64,000 bases of DNA from Carya illinoinensis. Lineage: Eukaryota > Streptophyta > Magnoliopsida > Fagales > Juglandaceae. Each line of letters begins with the position of its first letter. The stretch's first letter is position 1. Shown one piece after another: positions 21,007 through 33,150 of this stretch. Location: the NCBI RefSeq assembly GCF_018687715.1, contig NC_056761.1, forward strand, positions 15,147,501-15,211,500. The letters run 5' to 3'. The notes under the pieces were generated by a model, which was not told the origin of the DNA, ran no database searches, and saw nothing but the letters and a program-made list of their open reading frames with translations. The translations under genes were made by a program, and so were the position numbers.

Positions 21007-21910
21007 AAGAAAACACTTTGATGGTATGCAAATTTAATAATTCCCACCAAATTTGTCTCTTTCTTTCTTTATATAGTTTCTTTCCTCGAAAGAATATTAG
21101 ATATTTATGTATGTATTGAACAGAAAGTTGTTCAATCATAAAGGAGAAAAGAAACTCACGCCAATTTGTTTATGATTCATTTTCCTCTGAGTTGACACCG
21201 ATGTAAAAATGTATAACAAAAACTCAATGGTTACTTTTGCATACTCATGCTTATGCAAGACATAACTGAATCTCATTTTCTCTACCTTATGTTACTTTAG
21301 TATGTTGGTTGGGAAAAAAATGCTTCAAAAATAAGATTAGTCATGCAGTCCTGAGTACATTAATACTGGTTCGTCATAGGTCCGAAGTGATCTCCTTTCT
21401 TCAACTGCACACGAACCTTGCTTAGCCATTGACAGGCTTTTACTCTAAAATTGCTTTTGTAGGCTTGTAGCTTCTTCAAGAGGCCATAATGCTTTATGAA
21501 TCTAACACACCCCATATTGATATTTATCTAGTGTAAGATTTTCCTAACAAATCACTCCAATGATCCAATTTTCTGCTCATTTTGTTGCAATCTGCATAGT
21601 AAGAGAGCACAATGAATGCAGTAATTGCATGCTCAATCTCATATTCCCACCTATACAAGCCGGTCAAATATAGGCAGATCCTTGTATTAGAGATCAAACT
21701 GGAAATAGAGCGATAGCGCAGTGATCTGCACATAGGAGTATATGTGGCAAACTCGAGATTACTAAGAACAACCGAGAGCATCAGAGAACTTCAATGAAAA
21801 GAGAGAACTTATGATATTATTGAATGAATGAAGAATAGTACATTTGGGTCGCTTATATACGCAGATGAATACAAGAACTACCATAACTAACTTGTATAGA
21901 AGAATGTGTT

Positions 21911-23558
21911 TGTAACGCCCCAGTCCCACAGGGGTCAGAGAGTTACTCCCTGTAACTTAAAACTCTCGTTTCATCAAGATATTTTACAGACTCCAAGATA
22001 TTAAGTTATCAAAATATTACAAAAAATCTTAATAAAATCCGTCAATCCTCATAAATCTTCTATGAGTAATCTACTATACTTAAATAACTATCTCACCCAT
22101 GCTCCATAATCCTAATCCTTAGCTGAACTATTCAAATTCATTTGAAAAAATATTGTGGAGATAAGGGGTGAGTTATCAACAACTCAGTAAGTAGAGAACA
22201 TATACTAGTGTGCAAACATGAGCATTTACAGATTTCAGAATGCAGAACAAAATATTTTTCCTTTCATTTTCAGAGTGAGGAAGCAGAAACATGGTAACAA
22301 AAAATCAGAGCAAAAGTTCAAAAACATTTTCTTATTTAAAATTCTCTTGGCATAGCATAACTGATCACCATCATACTAGAACATCATATTACATCAAAGG
22401 CCATGTTTAACCCCTGTAGTAGGGTTGTGTAAACCCCGGTAGCTAACTGAGCAGAAATAGTGTAAATTTTTTCCTTATTATTCTCAGAGTCTCAAGTGTG
22501 CACAAAGAAGAGACCACTAGAAAATCACTTTGTTTCCAATGTGGATGCACCAGAAACATAATGGTTGGTACTAACCCAAACAGAAGCCACTATTAGCACC
22601 CATGGTAAGTCAAACAGATCACCAACCACATCCCAAATTCAGAATGTCATGTCAAAAGTTTTCAGAAATCACATCATATCATATCAGAGTTCAAAATATC
22701 TTTAGAACATAACAGAATCATATCACAAAAATATAATTTATGCACAAAATTTTATATCCGCTCTCTTTTCCACAGTTTAGAAATAAAATGCTAGAAAATA
22801 AGCTCATATCTACACCAGTCATGACAAAAATACTTTCCATTTTATATAGAGTTTATGAGTAATGCTAAAACAAATAATTGAGGTTATTTTTCATATTTCT
22901 TTTCAAAAACCAAAAGATGCATATTTTAAAAGTCAATCTCATTTCATTTTCCTTTTATGCAAAGTTTAGTATAAGCAACCTGCTTACCTGAATTTATTAA
23001 CTTTCAGAATTTCTCAACAGCAGCATTGAACAAAAATCAATTGTCATCTACAAAATAGTCACGTACTCCCATAAATTTTCAATTGAACACATATATCAAT
23101 GCTTAAACCTGAAATACTAGAAAACCTAATATTCCTAAAAGAAACAATCCACAACTTTTATAACCCCAAAATATAATCACTTCCCAATTACATCAATATC
23201 AAATAACACTTCTAACTTACACACTAATTCTAAAATATTTATTAAAAATAAAATAAAACTTTTGTAGCAATATAAAACAAAACTAGGCCCAATTTAAAAG
23301 AATATAAATTACAAATTTTCAGAAAACCGTTGAGGCTCATGGTACAATTCACGTCCAAAAATAAAATTATGCTTTGGCTTATAACTCAAGGGTAAAATTG
23401 TAATATCCTAGATCTAATCCTTCCCTAACTTTACGTAAAGAGCCACATACCTTTATTGTCTCTTTGTTTGTAGAGAAGACCCAAGTCGTGCGATGGAGGC
23501 TCACCGTGGGGAGCAGCTGGGAGATGGCTAAGACACTGGCGGGACTGGGCAGCTGCGC

Positions 23559-23604
<46 letters not shown>

Positions 23605-24632
23605 GGAGAGAGAGCTCTATGTGAGAGAGAATGAAGCTCAACGTGAGCTTGAGATTGCGTGAGGCAAACCAATGGACTAGGCAGAGGTTGACAGTGGTGA
23701 GCTCAACTGCTAGGCAGTGATCTTATATGTGGCTAAGACAGCCGACACGGAGGAGCTGTTGTATGTGGACTGCTTTATTTTTGGATGCTAAAACAGGGGA
23801 CAACGACCGGGTTTTCCGTGAGATGGGTGGCTCTCAGTGGGGCTAACGGTGGTTGGGACACACGATGGTTGGATTTCTAACACAGCAACACCACGGACGT
23901 GCCACCAGTCATTGTGCACAGGCCTTGCTAGTGGCAGCAGAGTGGAGGTCTTGGTTTGACCTTCTTTGATGAGGAAAACGAGCGGTGGCAACTCTAGTCT
24001 AAAGGTTGAAGGTAAACACTATGCACATGAGATTGAGGGCTCACCGTACATGTATATATAGAGGAATGGATGACCAAAAGAAAACCCTAGAGAAAGAAGG
24101 AGGTGTGCATCAAGAATACCATGAAAAACGAACGTGATGAAGTCATGAATAAAGAGGAGTCCAAGGGGCTGTTGCTCTATAGCTGCTGGAGGAGGTGCAG
24201 TTGGCTCCGAAAAGGAAACCTAGGGTACGAGAATGCAGTGCTTGTATGAGGAAAAAGATCCTAATAGTTGGTTCACACGAGAATGGTTTGGGCTTATGGC
24301 TGGTCAAATAGGGTCCATTTCAAAAATTTGGGCCCACTATTTGGATAGTGTAGGAAAAAAAAAAAGATTTATAAAAAGACTCATTCTTGAATTTTTGGAC
24401 CTAGCCTCAAACTAAAAATAATAATTCAACTTGTTTTAAAAAAATAACTCGGCCCATAAAATGATTTTTAAACTAAATATCAAATCCTAGGTAAAATTAT
24501 AAACTATCAAAATAGAGATTTTAGGCCCATAGTCTATATTCTAAAAAGATATTTGAAAGCTCAAATGGCCTTTTCGCACATATAAATAAAAAAAATTTTG
24601 AAAATAGCTTGGCACTGGACTCGGGTCTTACA
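21911..24632 (+). mobile_element. Solo LTR, TGTAACGCCC...GGGTCTTACA family, 2722 bp
   Basis: Begins TGTAACGCCCCAGTCCCAC and ends ACTCGGGTCTTACA, with the 5-bp duplication GTGTT on both sides (21906-21910, 24633-24637). The duplicate segment at 27236-27250 reads AATGTGTTGACG with no insert, so it is an empty site. No gag, pol, PBS or second LTR was found, which fits a long solo LTR, probably of a Ty3/gypsy lineage. A GC-rich part at 23450-24240 with a GA microsatellite looks like the R or leader region. A related, shortened copy lies at 47434-48273. Confidence 0.8.
23562..23602 (+). repeat. (GA)n microsatellite
   Basis: About 20 GA units inside the solo LTR, followed by an imperfect continuation. 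It generates a spurious Ser-Leu frame on the minus strand. Confidence 0.95.
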
Positions 24633-25784
24633 GTGTTGACATGGTGGACTATCTTGGATTACCATCAAAGTTTTAAAAACTATTTCGTACCGGGTAGTAT
24701 AGTTGAAATTTACTATGCTAGAACAGTACCCCAGTCTCGATGAAAGTTGGTGTTTCATACTGGATCAAATACTGGTCAATATCGGTCGATTTTTAGATTA
24801 GGCTCAATATAGAAAAATTGGTCCAAAATGTTAATTTAAAGTGAATGGCAATTTTGTAATTAAGTGTGAAGTCAAAGGGCTTTTTCATAAATAAGCTCTG
24901 AAACTATAAGCATAAGGGGTTTTCTTAAATCCTCTTTGTCATGACTCAAGTGTCAACTCTCTCTCAGCCTTTTTCTTCAAATCTTCTTCAGTGTACAAGC
25001 AACCCTGTAGTTTGTCAACTCTGGTTTAAATAATTGACATGGTACTGTCATCACAATAACATCATAGCGAGATGAATTTCTCACAGTTAGAAGTATTATT
25101 AGCTTTTATTTTTATATATAAAAAAAATATTAGTAAGTTTGTTTTTAATAAAAAAATGTGTTGTTAAGACTTGTAATAAGAAGTATTATTGAATTTCTCA
25201 TGCATATACATTTTTAAGACTTATATTGTTGTTATTTTGGAACATAAATTATATATATATATATAATTAATTTATTCATATATTTCATTCCAATGCCTCG
25301 ACCGAAACAACCACCAGAACGATATTCAAAACTTTGATTACCATGCTAGCGAGGACATCTTACAAGTTAGGCTTACGTCTAATACCTTGGGTGAGAGAGA
25401 TAGAGGTCCATTTGCAAGATGCTCAACCAGAATTCATGCCAATAATTTCGACATGGAGGCTTAATTTGCAATCACAAGTTTGGGAAAAATATAATGGTCA
25501 GCATAAGTGTCCTCTCTACAAGGGTCCTTTTTCAATGAAGGAAAAGGTCTTTTAGGTGCAAACATCCCTACCAACATTTGCTTCTCTAGTCTGCTAATTA
25601 AATTGTTCAAGCCTAACCATTGATTCAAAAGCGTAGAACTCATGAATATTGATTTGGTTAAACCTTAATTTAAATTAATAAGAAGACTAGAGAAGTTCTG
25701 ACAACTTCTTATTTATCTTTTTGTTAGCGAGGGGCCTTCAAGGTGGAATATGAGTTTCAACCTTAATTTTCCTATTTGGTCTAC

Positions 25785-26600
25785 AGGGGTTGTCCTACAT
25801 CGATTGTAGAATAGGCTGGTAACCTGTTTATTAGTGTGAGGGAAAACCTCACCTCTTAAGCTAGCTTTTGGAATTAAGAGAGGCACATGAATACCCAACA
25901 CTGGTATCAGAGCTCAAGTTTACTAACATTCTTGGCCCAATAGTCTGTGAAAGAAACAGGTTGTCTTTATTTTAACCCAAGGCTCGATGTGGAGGAGGAG
26001 ATTGTTGAGATGTCACACATCAGTTATGGAAGGGACTAGTGGTCACTTTATAAGTATAAGAGAAAGCCTCACCCCTTGAGCTAGCTTTTGGTGTTGAGAG
26101 AGGTCCATGACCACCCAACACTAGTATCAGAACCTAGGTTTAACAATCTCAGTCCAAAAATTTGTGGAAGAAACGAGTTGTCATTATTTCGACCCAAGGC
26201 TAGATGTGTGAGGAAAGATTATTGGGGGTTGTCCCACATCGGTTGTAGAAGACGCTAGTGGTCAGTTTATAAGTGTGGGGGAGTGTCTCACCTTTTGAGC
26301 TAGCTTTTAGAGTTGAGAGAATTCGTGACCACTCAACATCGGTATCAGAGCCTACATTTTCCAACAATCTCGGCCCAACAATTCATAGGAGAAATGGATT
26401 GTCTCTGCTCCAACCCAAGGCCCGATGTGTAAGGGGAGATTGTTGTGGTTATCCCATATCGGATGTGGAAGGGACTGTGGTTAGTTTATAAGTATGAGGG
26501 AAAGCCTCTAATACCACTCAACACCGGTATCAGAGGCTCAAAGCCCAAGTTTACCAACAGTCTTGACCCAACAGTCCATGGGAGAAACGGATTGTTGCAT
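25785..26600 (+). repeat. TRIM array, left copy: four LTR units in tandem
   Basis: LTR-like units of about 118 bp occur at about 25785-25893, 26003-26120, 26220-26338 and 26441-26523; the last has a roughly 36-bp internal deletion. They are variants of a sequence starting TGTTGGGGGTTGTCCCACAT and ending CCACCCAACA. Each is followed by an initiator-Met-type primer site (CTGGTATCAGAGC and variants), a roughly 100-bp non-coding spacer and a purine tract such as GAGGGGAGAT before the next LTR. That is the structure of terminal-repeat retrotransposons in miniature, here chained head to tail sharing LTRs. No coding capacity. Confidence 0.85.
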
Positions 26601-27510
26601 TAGTATTGTATGCAAGACATAACTAGATCTCATTTTCTCTACCTTATGTTGCATTAGTATGTTGGTTGGGAAAAAATGCTTCAAAAATAAGATTAGCCAT
26701 GCCATCCTGAGTACAATACTAGTTCGCCATAGGCCCCAAGTCATCTCCTTTCTTCAACTGCACACAAACATCCTTGCTTTGCCATTGACCGGCTTTTCCT
26801 TTGAAATTGATTTTGTAGCTTCTTCAGGAGGCCATAATGTTTATGAATCTAACACCCCCCATATTGATATTTATCTAGTGTAGGATTTTCCTAACAAAGC
26901 ACTCCAATGATCCAATCTTCAACTCATTTTGTTACGATCTGCATAATAAGAGAGCATAATGAATTCAGTAATTGCAAGCTCAATCTCATATTCCCACCCA
27001 TACAAGCCGGTCAAATGTAGGCAGATTCTTGTATTAGAGATCAAACTGGAAGTAGAGCGACAATGCAGTGATCTACACACAGGAGTATATGTAGCAAACT
27101 TGAGATTACCAAGAACAACAGAGAGCTTCAATGAAAAGAGAAAACTTATGATATTATTGAATGAATGAAGAATAGTACATTCGGGTCTCTTATATATGTA
27201 GATGAATACAAGAACTACCATAACTAACTTGTATAACAGAATGTGTTGACGTGGTGCACTATCTTGGATTACCATCAAAGTTTTATAAATAGTTTCGTAC
27301 CAGCTAGTATGGTTGAAATTAACCGCATCATAACAGAACCCGGCACGATGAAAGTGGGGTTTCGTACCGGGTGAAACTGGCCAATTTTCATATTTCACCC
27401 AGTATAAAAAAATCAGTCCAAAATGTTAATTAAAAGTGAATGGCAATTTGGAAGTCAAAAGGTTCGTAAATAAGCTCTCTGAAACTAAAACCATAAGGGG
27501 TTTTCTTAGG

Positions 27511-27723
27511 CAGGTTTGGCAAGTGAGATGAGATATAAAATTCTCATTTATCTCATCATTACAATTTTTTTAAATTTACATATAAAATATAATAAATAAT
27601 TCAACTTTTTCAAATCTCAAATCAATTTTTTTCAAATCCTAAAATAATAATAATATTAAAAAAATAGTATTTTAAACTTTCATCTAAAATCAAAAATTCT
27701 CATCTCACTATCCAAACCTACCC
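27511..27723 (+). mobile_element. MITE, ATCTCATC family (reference copy with visible ends)
   Basis: The left end GGCAGGTTTGGCAAGTGAGA and the right end, reverse complemented (GGTAGGTTTGGATAGTGAGA), are imperfect terminal inverted repeats of at least 20 bp. The left copy of the segmental duplication lacks this segment, which confirms an insertion. AT-rich, about 213 bp, no frame. The target duplication cannot be fixed because the flanks have drifted, so the superfamily is left open. Confidence 0.75.
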
Positions 27724-28274
27724 TGTCAAGACTGAGGTGTCAACTCTCTCTAAGCTTTTTTCTTCAAATCTTCTTCAGTGTACAAGCAACCCTGTATTAT
27801 GTCAACTCTAGTTTCAATAGCTGATGTGGTACTATCATCACAATAACATCACAGTGAGATGAATTTCTCACAATTAGAAGTATTATTAACTTTTCTTTTA
27901 ATCAAAAAAATAAAAATAAAAATGTGTTGTTAAGACTTGTAATAAGAATTATTATTGAATTGCTCATATATACATTTTTAAGACTTATATTGTTGTTATT
28001 TTGTAACATAATTTATATATATAATTAATTTATTCATATATAGACTATCCTGAAATGGTATCGATATTAAAATATTTTGTTTCAATGCTTCGACCTAAAT
28101 GGTCATCGGAACGATATTCAAAACTTTGATTACCATGCCAGCTAAGACATCTTACAAGTTAGGCTTACATCTAATACCTTGGGCGAGAGAGACAGTGATC
28201 TATTTGCAAGATCAACCAAAATTCCCACCAATAATTTCGTCATGGAGACTCACGTTGGGTTTTGGTATTGAGAA

Positions 28275-28435
28275 GTGTTGAGGTATGTTATAAATAGTAG
28301 TGAAAAAGTATGTGAAAAGTAATAATAGAATATTGAATAGTAGTAAAAAGTAGGCAAAAAATAATAATAAAATAATAAATAGTAGTAAAGTATGTTAATA
28401 AGTGTTGAGGTATCCTCAACACTCAAGCACAGCCT
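28275..28435 (+). mobile_element. Small foldback/MITE-like insertion
   Basis: Present only in the right copy of the duplication. The ends are related inverted sequences (GTGTTGAGGTATG at the left; CCTCAACACTCAAGCAC at the right). The interior has repeated AATAGTAGTAAAAAGTA-like units. About 160 bp, non-coding. Confidence 0.55.
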
Positions 28436-28745
28436 TAATTTGCAATCACAAGTTCGGGAAAAATATAATGGTAAGCATAAGTTTCCTCTCTACAAGATTT
28501 CTTTTTCAATGAAGGAAAAGGTCTTTCAGGTGCAAACATCCCTACCAACATCTGCTTCTCCAGTCTACTAATTAAAATTTTCAAGTCTAACCATTAATTC
28601 AAAAGCATAGAACTAATGAACATTGATTTGGTTAAACCTTAATTTAAATTAATAAGTTCTAACAACTTCTTGTTTATCTTTTTGTTCGCGTGGGGCCTTC
28701 AAGGTGGAATATGAGTTTCAACCTTAATTTTCCTATTTTGTCTAC

Positions 28746-29737
28746 AAGGGTTGTACTACGTCGATTGTAGAAGAGGCTGGTAGTCAATTTATAAGTGTGG
28801 GGAAAAGTATCACCTCTTGAGCTATCTTTCTGAATTAAAAGAGGCATATGACCATTCAACACCGGTATCTGAACCCAAGTTTACTAACAATCTCGGCCCA
28901 ATAGTCCGCTAAAGAAATAGGTTATCTCTACTTCAACCCAAGGCCCGATGTGGAGGAGGAGATTGTTGGGGATGTTACACATCAGGTATGGAAGGGACTG
29001 ATGGTCACTTTATAAGTATAAGGGAAAGACTCACCCATTGAGCTAGCTTTTGGGGTTGAGAGAGGTCCATGACCACCCAACACTAGTATCAGAGACCAGG
29101 TTTACTAACAATCTTGGTACAACAGTTTGTGGGAGAAAAAGGTTGTCTCTACTTTGACCCAAGGCCCAATATGTGAGGAGAAGATTGTTGGGAGTTGTCC
29201 CACATCGGTTGTGCAAGAAGCTGGTGGTCAGTTTATAAGTGTGGGAGAGAACCTCACCTTTTGAGCTAGCTTTTGGAGTTGAGAGAGTCCATGACCACTC
29301 AACACTAGTATCAGAGCTTAGGTTTACTAACAATATTGACCCAACAGTCCGCGGGAGAAATGGGTTGTCTCTGCTCCAACCCAAGGCTTGATGTGTAAGG
29401 CGAGATTGTTGGGGGTTATCCCACATCGGTTATGAAAGGGACTCGTGGTCAGTTTATAAGTATAAGGGAAAGTCTCACTCCATAAGTTAGCTTTTGGGTT
29501 AAGAGAGACCCATGACCACTCAACACTGGTATCAGAGGCTCAAAGCCCTATTTTACCAGTAGTCTCTGCCAAATAGTCTGTGAGAGAAATGGATTGTTGC
29601 TGCTCCAACCCAGAGCTCGATGTGTGAAAGAGAGATTGTTGGATTGTCCCACATCGGTTGTGGAAGGGACTAGCAGTTAGTGTATAAATGTGAGAGCAAA
29701 CCTCACCCTTGAGCTAACTTTTGGAGCTAGAAAACAA
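28746..29737 (+). repeat. TRIM array, right copy: five LTR units in tandem
   Basis: LTR units lie at about 28746-28859, 28964-29082, 29186-29304, 29407-29525 (the middle three each 119 bp) and a truncated fifth at 29637-29737. Primer-site-like CTGGTATCAGAG/CTAGTATCAGAG sequences and roughly 100-bp spacers separate them. Unit period is about 222 bp. Similarity stops at GAGCTAGAAAACAATG. Confidence 0.85.
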
Positions 29738-29984
29738 TGATGACAAATAAGCAAAAGCAAACACTAGCAAATCATTACAAGCGATGCTACTCTGCTGCCT
29801 GAGTATCATCGCTACATTTGACCACTAGGCCATTTTGGGGTTTTTATTTTCAAGTTCTTTTTCTTTTCACATTTTTTAATATATTTAAATATTTTTAAAA
29901 AATAAAAAAATATATTAATACACTAAAAACCACTTCCTTAATCATTAAGTAAAAAAGAAAAAAAATTAATGAGTGGTCAAATGG
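29738..29984. other. Spacer with AT-rich MITE-like sequence
   Basis: Contains ACTTCCTTAATCATTAAGTA, resembling 53925-53950 (ACTTCATTAACCATTAAGTA), next to poly(A/T) runs. This is probably a second AT-rich repeat family. No gene. Confidence 0.4.
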
Positions 29985-30227
29985 AGTGGTGACTTGGAGG
30001 CGGCATAGTAGCTTTATTCAATCATTACACACATGTGACACACAGTATTTAATGTTGTTTGGCAACGTGCCTACATCTGCAAAGTTGCATGGGATTTTAT
30101 TCCGAATGAGATTACAATCACACAGTGAGTTACAAGGGCACCACTCTACTCACACAATCTCAACTCTCTCTTTAGGGTTTTTAGTCTCACACAATATGCT
30201 CTCACGACTCTTGCCTCTCTCTCTCTC

Positions 30228-30302
<75 letters not shown>

Positions 30303-30613
30303 TCTATTTGATCTGACACTCTTTGACATAGAACATATGAAATAACATTCATATATATAGTAAACGATATTTCTAGCAAAATGGTGTTCTTCGCTCAAAT
30401 GGGTGTTGAGTGCACCGCAAGGGAACAGCCAATCCAACATTGGCTCAAGGGGAATGTCGAGCGAGTCTTGAGCGAACTTTCTATCCAAGCTTCGCTCGAG
30501 CCAATTGTTGAGACCTAAGTTTCCCTTGGGCACCCGGTCGAGTGACAATCGAACAAACAATTTGTCTATGCCTTTTCTAGCTCACAAAAGCAATCAAGCT
30601 CCATAACTTAACA
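29985..30613 (-). repeat. Copia 3' LTR on the minus strand, with CT/GA microsatellite
   Basis: Read on the minus strand, the purine tract CCAAGGGGAGAT (30614-30625) is followed by TGTTAAGTTATGGAGCTTG, the LTR start. Further on come a TATA-like TACTATATATATGAATG, a long GA tract and a polyadenylation-like CGGAATAAAATCCC. CTCGAG-bearing sequences in U3 (30400-30550) recall the array in the Athila LTR. The far end near 29985 is approximate and no target duplication was found. Confidence 0.6.
30215..30302 (+). repeat. (CT)n microsatellite, about 88 bp
   Basis: Near-perfect CT run with one interruption (TCA near 30230), located in the leader part of the minus-strand copia LTR. Confidence 0.95.
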
Positions 30614-30625
30614 ATCTCCCCTTGG

Positions 30626-31430
30626 AGACTCATTCTTCACATGCCAGTCACTATCTCAAGCATCAACCCTATCCTATCACCTCTGTAGCTCATAGCTCCC
30701 ATCTTCAAGCCAGAAGATGCAATGAAGTAAAGCCCGAATTTAGTCTCTCACGTACATTGCCCTCAGCCAGCACATCTACTAGGTGACTCATAACTCCCAC
30801 TGCACTAGAAATATTCGATCTCGAACTGACCCTGGCAAACATCAAAGAACTTCTTGTTGATGTCCTTTTCTTTGATCTAGGCGACAGATCTCATTTCCTA
30901 CTATTAACATTTTCTGTCTTTAGTCGATGTGCCCTTCTCTTGTGCAGATTCTATTTCCTCCCTAGAAGTTCAATCAGCTTCTTATTAGCCAACCCCCTCT
31001 TGCTCGATTTCCCATATCGCAAGATTTTCTTGTTGTAACATGGCTCACTACCTTCTGTTAGCAGGATCTTGTTCAAGGTAGGTACCCACTGTGGAGTTAT
31101 AGCTATCTTGGTAGCTCTGCGACCATCAACTATAGGTGTAGACATCCCTAGAACACCAGACCGTGGTCTCGGGAGATTTCTCCATGCTTACATGAGGATC
31201 TGTAAAGCTGAGTTCCTTTTGCTTTCTTATCTTGTTTGCGCGACCACGACTACTCTGCTGTAACTTTTCATTTACCTGCACATCACTGGACTCTAATGTC
31301 AAATACAAAGTGTTAGTCTTCTTACCATGCGCCAAGACCAACACACCCTTCATTACCTTCAACACTCTTCAGAAAACAATTAATCTACCCAACCTCAGGT
31401 TCTCTAACCACACATCACACTCCTGACGTG
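30626..31430 (-). pseudogene. Copia pol scraps, minus strand
   Basis: At 31126-31365 the minus strand reads LKVMKGVLVLAHGKKTNTLY, the segment just ahead of integrase in copia polyproteins (GAG-pre-integrase). Nearer the LTR (30630-30950) are degraded frames in the position of the pol end. The middle of pol is missing, so this is an internally deleted remnant attached to the LTR at 29985-30613. Confidence 0.55.
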
Positions 31431-31439
31431 GTGAACCCG

Positions 31440-32785
31440 GTTCATTGCCACATCATGGTTTATCATTCATCCATCTGATTGAACTGAAATATTGCATATT
31501 TTATATATTTAGAACCAATATATTTTAATTATTTTATTACATTATTATTGGTTTTAGATGGAAAAAATGATTCATATGCATAAATTCAAGTTATGATTTA
31601 AATTGATTAATAGTATGAATTTATGCTTAATTTATAACATGTAGTTTAATTGGATTATATTTTTTTTCACATGCAGAATACATTTTTGATATTTTATTCT
31701 TTATTTTTATTTTTTTCTTATTTCTATTTTTTTAATATATAAATAGATGAAGCATGTGGGTAGAAAAATAAAAAAAGTGAAAGAATGTGGGTTGCTTTTT
31801 GTTTTCTTTCCATAGGAGACTTCATATGACTTTTGAAGAAGATTAAATGTGACTTGCTTTTTGGCTTTTTGGTATTTCACATGTGGCATGGATAGAGAGG
31901 TTTCTTTCTATTGGATTTTTGACCTATGCCACACCTTTTTCTCTAGATTGAAGAGTGCCGCACAAGATGAATTCAATTGACATTAGGACTTTTGACCAAG
32001 GGCATGTCATCATTTTATTTTACCTAAGCCGCAACACTTTTTTTTTTGGGGGGGGGGGATTTCAATTCAAGCCGCACACATATATTTGCTTTGGAGCATT
32101 TTTCAGCTGCACCAATTTTTCTCTTGGGGGCTTCCATTCAACGTCGCACGGGATTATTAATTGGTAGAAGAGGAACTACAACACCGTTGAAGAACTCCTT
32201 GAGGGGTCCAATTGATACTACAGTCCAGCTTCCTCCACTACTTTCAATCTCCATCTCCGTTCAATTGGCTTGATATTTTCATTCCCTACTTTTTATTTAA
32301 TTTCAATTTGAAATTTATGGTGTATTCTTGATATTTTTGGATTAAAAGTTGGGCATTTTATTTTTTGTGTATTTTATTCTATGTCAGTTATTTTTTTTTT
32401 TTTTGTTTCTTTAAGCTTATATTAAATAAGCATTACAATTACATTTTAGATTAATTTCAGTTTATTATTTAATTTTCAGATTAATTAAAATTGTTTAGCG
32501 TAGTTGAATCTTTAATTGTTAATTTCAATTTGTTAGTCTTTTACATTCCATTTTGACACTAAAAAAAATCCAAAAGTATGAATCTAGTCTATGACTAGTG
32601 CCCTTTTTATTTCTGTTGCACCCTTTCATTCATTGTACATACCACCACTTTTATTTGTGAAACTTTTCACCATTTTATACGAGTTTAGATTTAAATAACT
32701 TTTCCCAAGGAGACGATCTAGGAATTTTATTCCTAATTATTACAAGGACATTCTCCTACACTTGGGATAACCTTTGTGCTACTCA
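31440..32785 (+). repeat. LTR-like block, probably Ty3/gypsy, boundaries unclear
   Basis: The right part carries the string CCCAAGGAGACGATCTAGG followed by ATTTTATTCCTAATTATTAC and ACACTTGGGATAACC. That is the style of U5 ends in Athila/Tat-type gypsy LTRs, where a translation-like 'gacgat' motif precedes the LTR end. The left part is AT-rich, with a T10G11 tract at about 32038-32058. There is no internal coding sequence. Confidence 0.35.
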
Positions 32786-33148
32786 TTTTTGAGTGAGTCA
32801 CCCTCCTGAGCTCCTTCATTCTCCCTCTTCTCTCAGATCTCTCACTCGACGCAGTACTCTCCCTCTTCTCCCTCTTGAACCTCTCACTCAAAGTAGTGCT
32901 CTCCCCCTTCTCCCTCTCCATTACCTTAGACTCTTCTCTCTCACCTTGATGCCCTCACCCCCTTCAGTCTCGAACCCTAGAAAAATTTAGCAGAACCTTT
33001 GAAACATCTCCTTCACCCACTTTAGTTGAAGAAATTGTCCTCAAATGTATGTTTCTTTTTCCTTTTTTGTTTTAAATCTCTACCTTCCAAATGCCTCTTC
33101 AAATAAGCTTGACCAACCCTAACTTTTCTTCCTAGAGAAGCATAGTCT

Positions 33149-33150
<2 letters not shown>

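Larger units (their letters stand above)
21255..26605. repeat. Segmental tandem duplication, left copy
   Basis: From ATGCAAGACATAACTGAATC (about 21258) the sequence matches the block starting at 26608 in order and orientation. Landmarks are TGTTGGTTGGGAAAAA, then GATATTTATCTAGTGTA, GGAGTATATGTGGCAAACT, CATCAAAGTTTTAAAAACTA, AATTTGCAATCACAAGTTTG and the TRIM array. The left copy is 5.3 kb because it holds a 2.7-kb solo LTR. Part of it reads on the minus strand like a copia LTR, with TATA at about 21854. No gene. Confidence 0.85.
26606..29580. repeat. Segmental tandem duplication, right copy
   Basis: This copy lacks the solo LTR but has its own insertions: a MITE at 27511-27723 and a hairpin-prone segment at 28275-28435. 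Sequence order is otherwise the same as 21255-26605. The junction with the left copy falls inside a TRIM spacer (AAACGGATTGTTGC near 26590-26600), so unequal exchange between TRIM units could have made the duplication. Confidence 0.85.

Noticed and set aside
25785..29737. CRISPR-like regular array
   Set aside because: Plant nuclear context; unit structure is LTR, primer site, spacer and purine tract, so it is a TRIM array.
30146..30560. Minus-strand 110-codon frame ending in Arg-Glu repeats
   Set aside because: It is copia LTR sequence running into the GA microsatellite.
32038..32058. T10G11 homopolymer junction
   Set aside because: Striking to the eye but likely slippage or sequencing-prone sequence; no functional inference possible.
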